From Isoptericola sp. QY 916 (GTDB taxonomy: Bacteria > Actinomycetota > Actinomycetes > Actinomycetales > Cellulomonadaceae), in contig JADHZE010000020.1 of NCBI GenBank assembly GCA_026934365.1, forward strand, positions 1-32,546: a DNA stretch of 32,546 nt, given 5' to 3'. A model generated the notes under the pieces. It saw only the letters and a program-made list of their open reading frames with translations, was not told where the DNA came from and searched no databases. Below, piece after piece: positions 30,106 to 32,546 of the stretch (positions are counted from its first letter, which is position 1; each line of letters begins with the position of its first letter). Made by a program: the position numbers and the translations under genes.

Positions 30106-31731
30106 TCAGCGTCCGCCGAGCAGCTTGTCGAGCCCGTCCGGCAGCTGGAGCTTCGAGAGGTCCTGCTCGGCCGGCTCCTCGCCGCCCATCCCGAACGCGG
30201 AGCCCTGCGGGGACGGCTTCGCGGCGGGGCCGCCGAGCGCACGCTGCATGGCCTCGCGCTCCTGCTGCGCCCGCTTCGCGGGGTTGCCGGACTTGCCCTT
30301 GACCTTCTTCGAGGGCGCCTGCTTGCCGCGCGACTTCTTGCCCCCGCCCGGCATCCCCGGCATCCCCGGCATCCCCGGGACGCCGCCGGGCATGCCCGAC
30401 ATGCCGCCGCCCTTGCTCATCTGGCGCATCATCTTCTGCGCCTGCGTGAACCGCTCGAGGAGCTGGTTGACGGCCGTCGTCGTCTGGCCGGAGCCCCGCG
30501 CGATGCGCGCGCGGCGCGAGCCGTTGATGATCTTGGGGTTGTCGCGCTCGGCGGGCGTCATCGACTGGATGAGGGCCTGGACCCGGTCGACCTCGCGCTC
30601 GTCGAAGTTCTCGAGCTGCTCGCGCATCTGCCCCATGCCGGGCATCATCCCGAGCATCTTCTTCATGGAGCCGAGCTTCTTCATCTGCTGCATCTGCACC
30701 AGGAAGTCGGACAGCGTGAAGTCCTCGCCCTTCTCCACCTTGGCCGCCATCTTGGCGGCCTCCTCGGCGTCGAAGGCCTTCTCGGCCTGCTCGATGAGGG
30801 TGAGCACGTCACCCATGTCGAGGATGCGCGACGCCATGCGGTCGGGGTGGAAGACCTCGAAGTCGGTGAGCTTCTCACCGGTCGAGGCGAACATGATGGG
30901 GCGGCCCGTCACCGTCGCCACGGAGAGGGCGGCACCGCCGCGCGCGTCTCCGTCGAGCTTGGACAGGACGACGCCGGTGAAGTCGACGCCCTCCTCGAAG
31001 GCCTTCGCCGTGGCGACGGCGTCCTGGCCGATCATCGCGTCGATGACGAACAGGACCTCGTCGGGCTGCACGGCGTCGCGGATGTCCGAGGCCTGCTGCA
31101 TGAGCACTTGGTCGACGCCCAGGCGGCCCGCGGTGTCGACGATGACGACGTCGTGCTGCTTGACCTTCGCCTCGGCGACACCGTCACGGGCCACGCCCAC
31201 GGGGTCGCCGATGACGACGTCCGTCTCCGCGCCCTGGTTGCCCGGGTGCGGCGCGTAGACCGGGACGCCGGCCCGCTCGGCCACGACGGAGAGCTGGGTC
31301 ACCGCGTTGGGGCGTTGCAGGTCGGCAGCGACCAGCAGCGGCGTGTGGCCCTGCTCCTTGAGCGCCAGCGCCAGCTTGCCGGCGAGGGTCGTCTTGCCGG
31401 CGCCCTGGAGGCCGGCGAGCATGATGACCGTCGGCGGCGTCTTCGAGAGCTGCAGCGGCCGGGTCTGGCCGCCGAGGATCGACACGAGCTCGTCGTTGAC
31501 GATTTTCACGACCTGCTGCGCCGGGTTCAGCGCACCGGACACCTCGGCGGACAGCGCACGCTCGCGCACCGCGGAGGTGAACTCGCGCACGACGGGCACG
31601 GCGACGTCGGCGTCGAGGAGCGCCCGACGGATCTCGCGCACGGTCGCGTCGATGTCCGCCTCGGAGAGCCGACCCCGCCCGCGCAGGTTCTTGAACGTCG
31701 CGGTGAGCCGGTCCGACAGGGAGTTGAACAC
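30106..31731 (-). CDS. ffh: Signal recognition particle protein Ffh
   Basis: The 541-residue product has an N domain (FNSLSDRLTATFKNLRGRGR) and a G domain with GLQGAGKTTLAGKLA (G1), AADLQRPNAVTQL, VDTAGRLGVDQ (G3) and LSKLDGDARGGAAL. The Met-rich M domain (QMQQMKKLGSMKKMLGMMPG, SRRARIARGSG) binds SRP RNA and signal sequences. It targets membrane proteins co-translationally. The C-terminus carries a Gly-Met-Pro repeat from 9-bp units near 30350-30380 and a basic tail, both common in actinobacterial Ffh. GTG at 31731, with AAGGA upstream. Confidence 0.97.
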   Translation of the reverse strand: MFNSLSDRLTATFKNLRGRGRLSEADIDATVREIRRALLDADVAVPVVREFTSAVRERALSAEVSGALNPAQQVVKIVNDELVSILGGQTRPLQLSKTPPTVIMLAGLQGAGKTTLAGKLALALKEQGHTPLLVAADLQRPNAVTQLSVVAERAGVPVYAPHPGNQGAETDVVIGDPVGVARDGVAEAKVKQHDVVIVDTAGRLGVDQVLMQQASDIRDAVQPDEVLFVIDAMIGQDAVATAKAFEEGVDFTGVVLSKLDGDARGGAALSVATVTGRPIMFASTGEKLTDFEVFHPDRMASRILDMGDVLTLIEQAEKAFDAEEAAKMAAKVEKGEDFTLSDFLVQMQQMKKLGSMKKMLGMMPGMGQMREQLENFDEREVDRVQALIQSMTPAERDNPKIINGSRRARIARGSGQTTTAVNQLLERFTQAQKMMRQMSKGGGMSGMPGGVPGMPGMPGMPGGGKKSRGKQAPSKKVKGKSGNPAKRAQQEREAMQRALGGPAAKPSPQGSAFGMGGEEPAEQDLSKLQLPDGLDKLLGGR

Positions 31732-31777
31732 CAGGCAGGTCCTTAGGAGAGGTCGTCGTGGGGTGCGGCCACCTAGC

Positions 31778-32546
31778 CTACCGTCCGACGGCGAGCGCCC
31801 GACGGGCCCGCCCCGTGAGGTCGTCCACGAGGCTCGCGCGCCACGCCGTCCATCCCGCCGGGCCCAGCGACGACGAGTCCGCCTCCGTGACCACGCGCAC
31901 CACCTCGAGCAGGTCGCCGCGGTGCTCGAGCGCGTCGAGGAGCTCCGCCACCGTGGCCGGGTCCTCGAGGTCGGCCGTGGTCGCGAGGCGCGCGAGGGTG
32001 AGGTGGTGGCGCACGACGAGGCCGACGTCGCGCGCCGTGTCCTCGCTGAACCCCGTCCGGAGCACGATGCCGGGCGCGACGCGGGCGCCCTCCACGGAGT
32101 GGTCGGGCTCGAGGGCGCCGCGGCGCTTGCCGATGTCGTGCAGCAGGGCGCCGAGCAGGAGCTGCTCCGTCGGCGCCGCAGCGACACCCCCGTCCGCCGC
32201 GACCTGGCGGCGCACCCGGACGGCGCGCGCCGCCGTCTCCACCAGGTGCCGGTCCACGGTGTGCCGGTGGACCGCGGCCCGCTGGGGGCGGTTGCGCACG
32301 GCCGCCCACTCGGGGATCCAGGTCGTGACGACGCCGGCCAGGTCGAGCGCCTCCCAGACCGGCACCTGGGCCGGCCCCGCGCCGAGCAGCGTGAGCAGCG
32401 CGGAGCGCGCGGCGGACGGCCACGGCGCGGGCGGCGGCGGGGACTCCGCGAGCGACTGCACGGTCACGGGCGAGAGCACGAGACCGGTGCGCGCCGCGGT
32501 GGCCGCCGCCCGCAGCGGCAGCAGCGGGTCCTCGGCCGGCTGCGCC
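31778..32546 (-). CDS. glnD: PII uridylyl-/adenylyltransferase GlnD, 5' end outside window
   Basis: The frame stays open to the window edge, giving the last 255 residues. [61 protein letters not shown] and [13 protein letters not shown] match the post-nucleotidyltransferase and HD domain of GlnD, which modifies PII proteins in nitrogen control. HD supplies the deuridylylating or deadenylylating activity. The product ends about 30 residues after [15 protein letters not shown], where GlnD normally continues into two ACT domains; only 46 bases remain before ffh, so these domains are absent. The usual neighbour order glnD-ffh is kept. Confidence 0.88.
   Translation of the reverse strand, partial: AQPAEDPLLPLRAAATAARTGLVLSPVTVQSLAESPPPPAPWPSAARSALLTLLGAGPAQVPVWEALDLAGVVTTWIPEWAAVRNRPQRAAVHRHTVDRHLVETAARAVRVRRQVAADGGVAAAPTEQLLLGALLHDIGKRRGALEPDHSVEGARVAPGIVLRTGFSEDTARDVGLVVRHHLTLARLATTADLEDPATVAELLDALEHRGDLLEVVRVVTEADSSSLGPAGWTAWRASLVDDLTGRARRALAVGR

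Noticed and set aside
30350-30380. Short tandem repeat considered as a CRISPR or regulatory repeat
   Set aside because: It consists of 9-bp units encoding Gly-Met-Pro in the Ffh tail, a known low-complexity region.
28991-31258. A 755-codon + strand frame opposite the amidohydrolase and ffh
   Set aside because: Both minus-strand genes show full catalytic motifs; the opposing frame is a composition artefact.

Overview
The window reads as chromosome of a very high-GC actinobacterium. GC-rich third positions, frequent GTG starts and dense ATGA/GTGA gene overlaps all fit. The housekeeping genes run in the order glnD, ffh, amidohydrolase, rpsP, khpA, rimM, trmD, rplS, lepB, rnhB, DUF2469, yraN, comM, dprA, xerC, all on the minus strand, which is the order known from Mycobacterium and many other Actinomycetota. 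The sugar-acid operon and general style suggest a Cellulomonas/Isoptericola/Cellulosimicrobium-like organism, but that placement is inference.

Layout. Positions 1-501 hold an M23-family peptidase (+ strand). Positions 546-6384 hold a minus-strand catabolic operon read gntR, MFS transporter, DapA-like dehydratase, galactonate-dehydratase-like enolase, aldehyde dehydrogenase. Together they look like a route from an imported aldonic or aldaric acid to 2-oxoglutarate. A perfect 28-bp palindrome sits over the likely start point of gntR. Next come xerC (6510-7457) and dprA (7585-8955).

The most striking feature is an integrated element of about 12.9 kb (9560-22415) that splits comM (yifB, the Mg-chelatase-like AAA+ helicase of natural transformation) exactly in the Asp-Glu codons of its Walker B motif. 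The 3' part of comM is at 8948-9559 and the 5' part at 22416-23345. Both junctions share CTCGTC, and joining the halves restores a 511-residue reading frame. A large serine recombinase lies next to the right junction. The element has no visible phage structural genes, conjugation ATPase, relaxase or replication initiator. At the left end it carries a four-gene + strand operon with an HTH protein and a DUF2637-type membrane protein. In the middle is cargo resembling a defence island: a MazG-like pyrophosphohydrolase translationally coupled to a PD-(D/E)XK nuclease, a single-span membrane protein, a DUF4145-like zinc protein, a four-span membrane protein, an HNH protein, and a coiled-coil protein coupled to a second HNH-like zinc protein. 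At the right end are two small winged-helix-type proteins, an Lsr2-type nucleoid silencer, a 62-residue protein coupled to the integrase, and the integrase.

From 22416 to the end the conserved block resumes: comM 5' part, yraN, DUF2469, rnhB, lepB, rplS, trmD, rimM, khpA, rpsP, an amidohydrolase, ffh and the 3' part of glnD. Two sites there deserve attention: a structured rplS leader closed by a 12-bp helix next to the ribosome binding site, and a glnD product that ends right after its HD domain. All functional names rest on reading motifs and recalled families; no searches were run.
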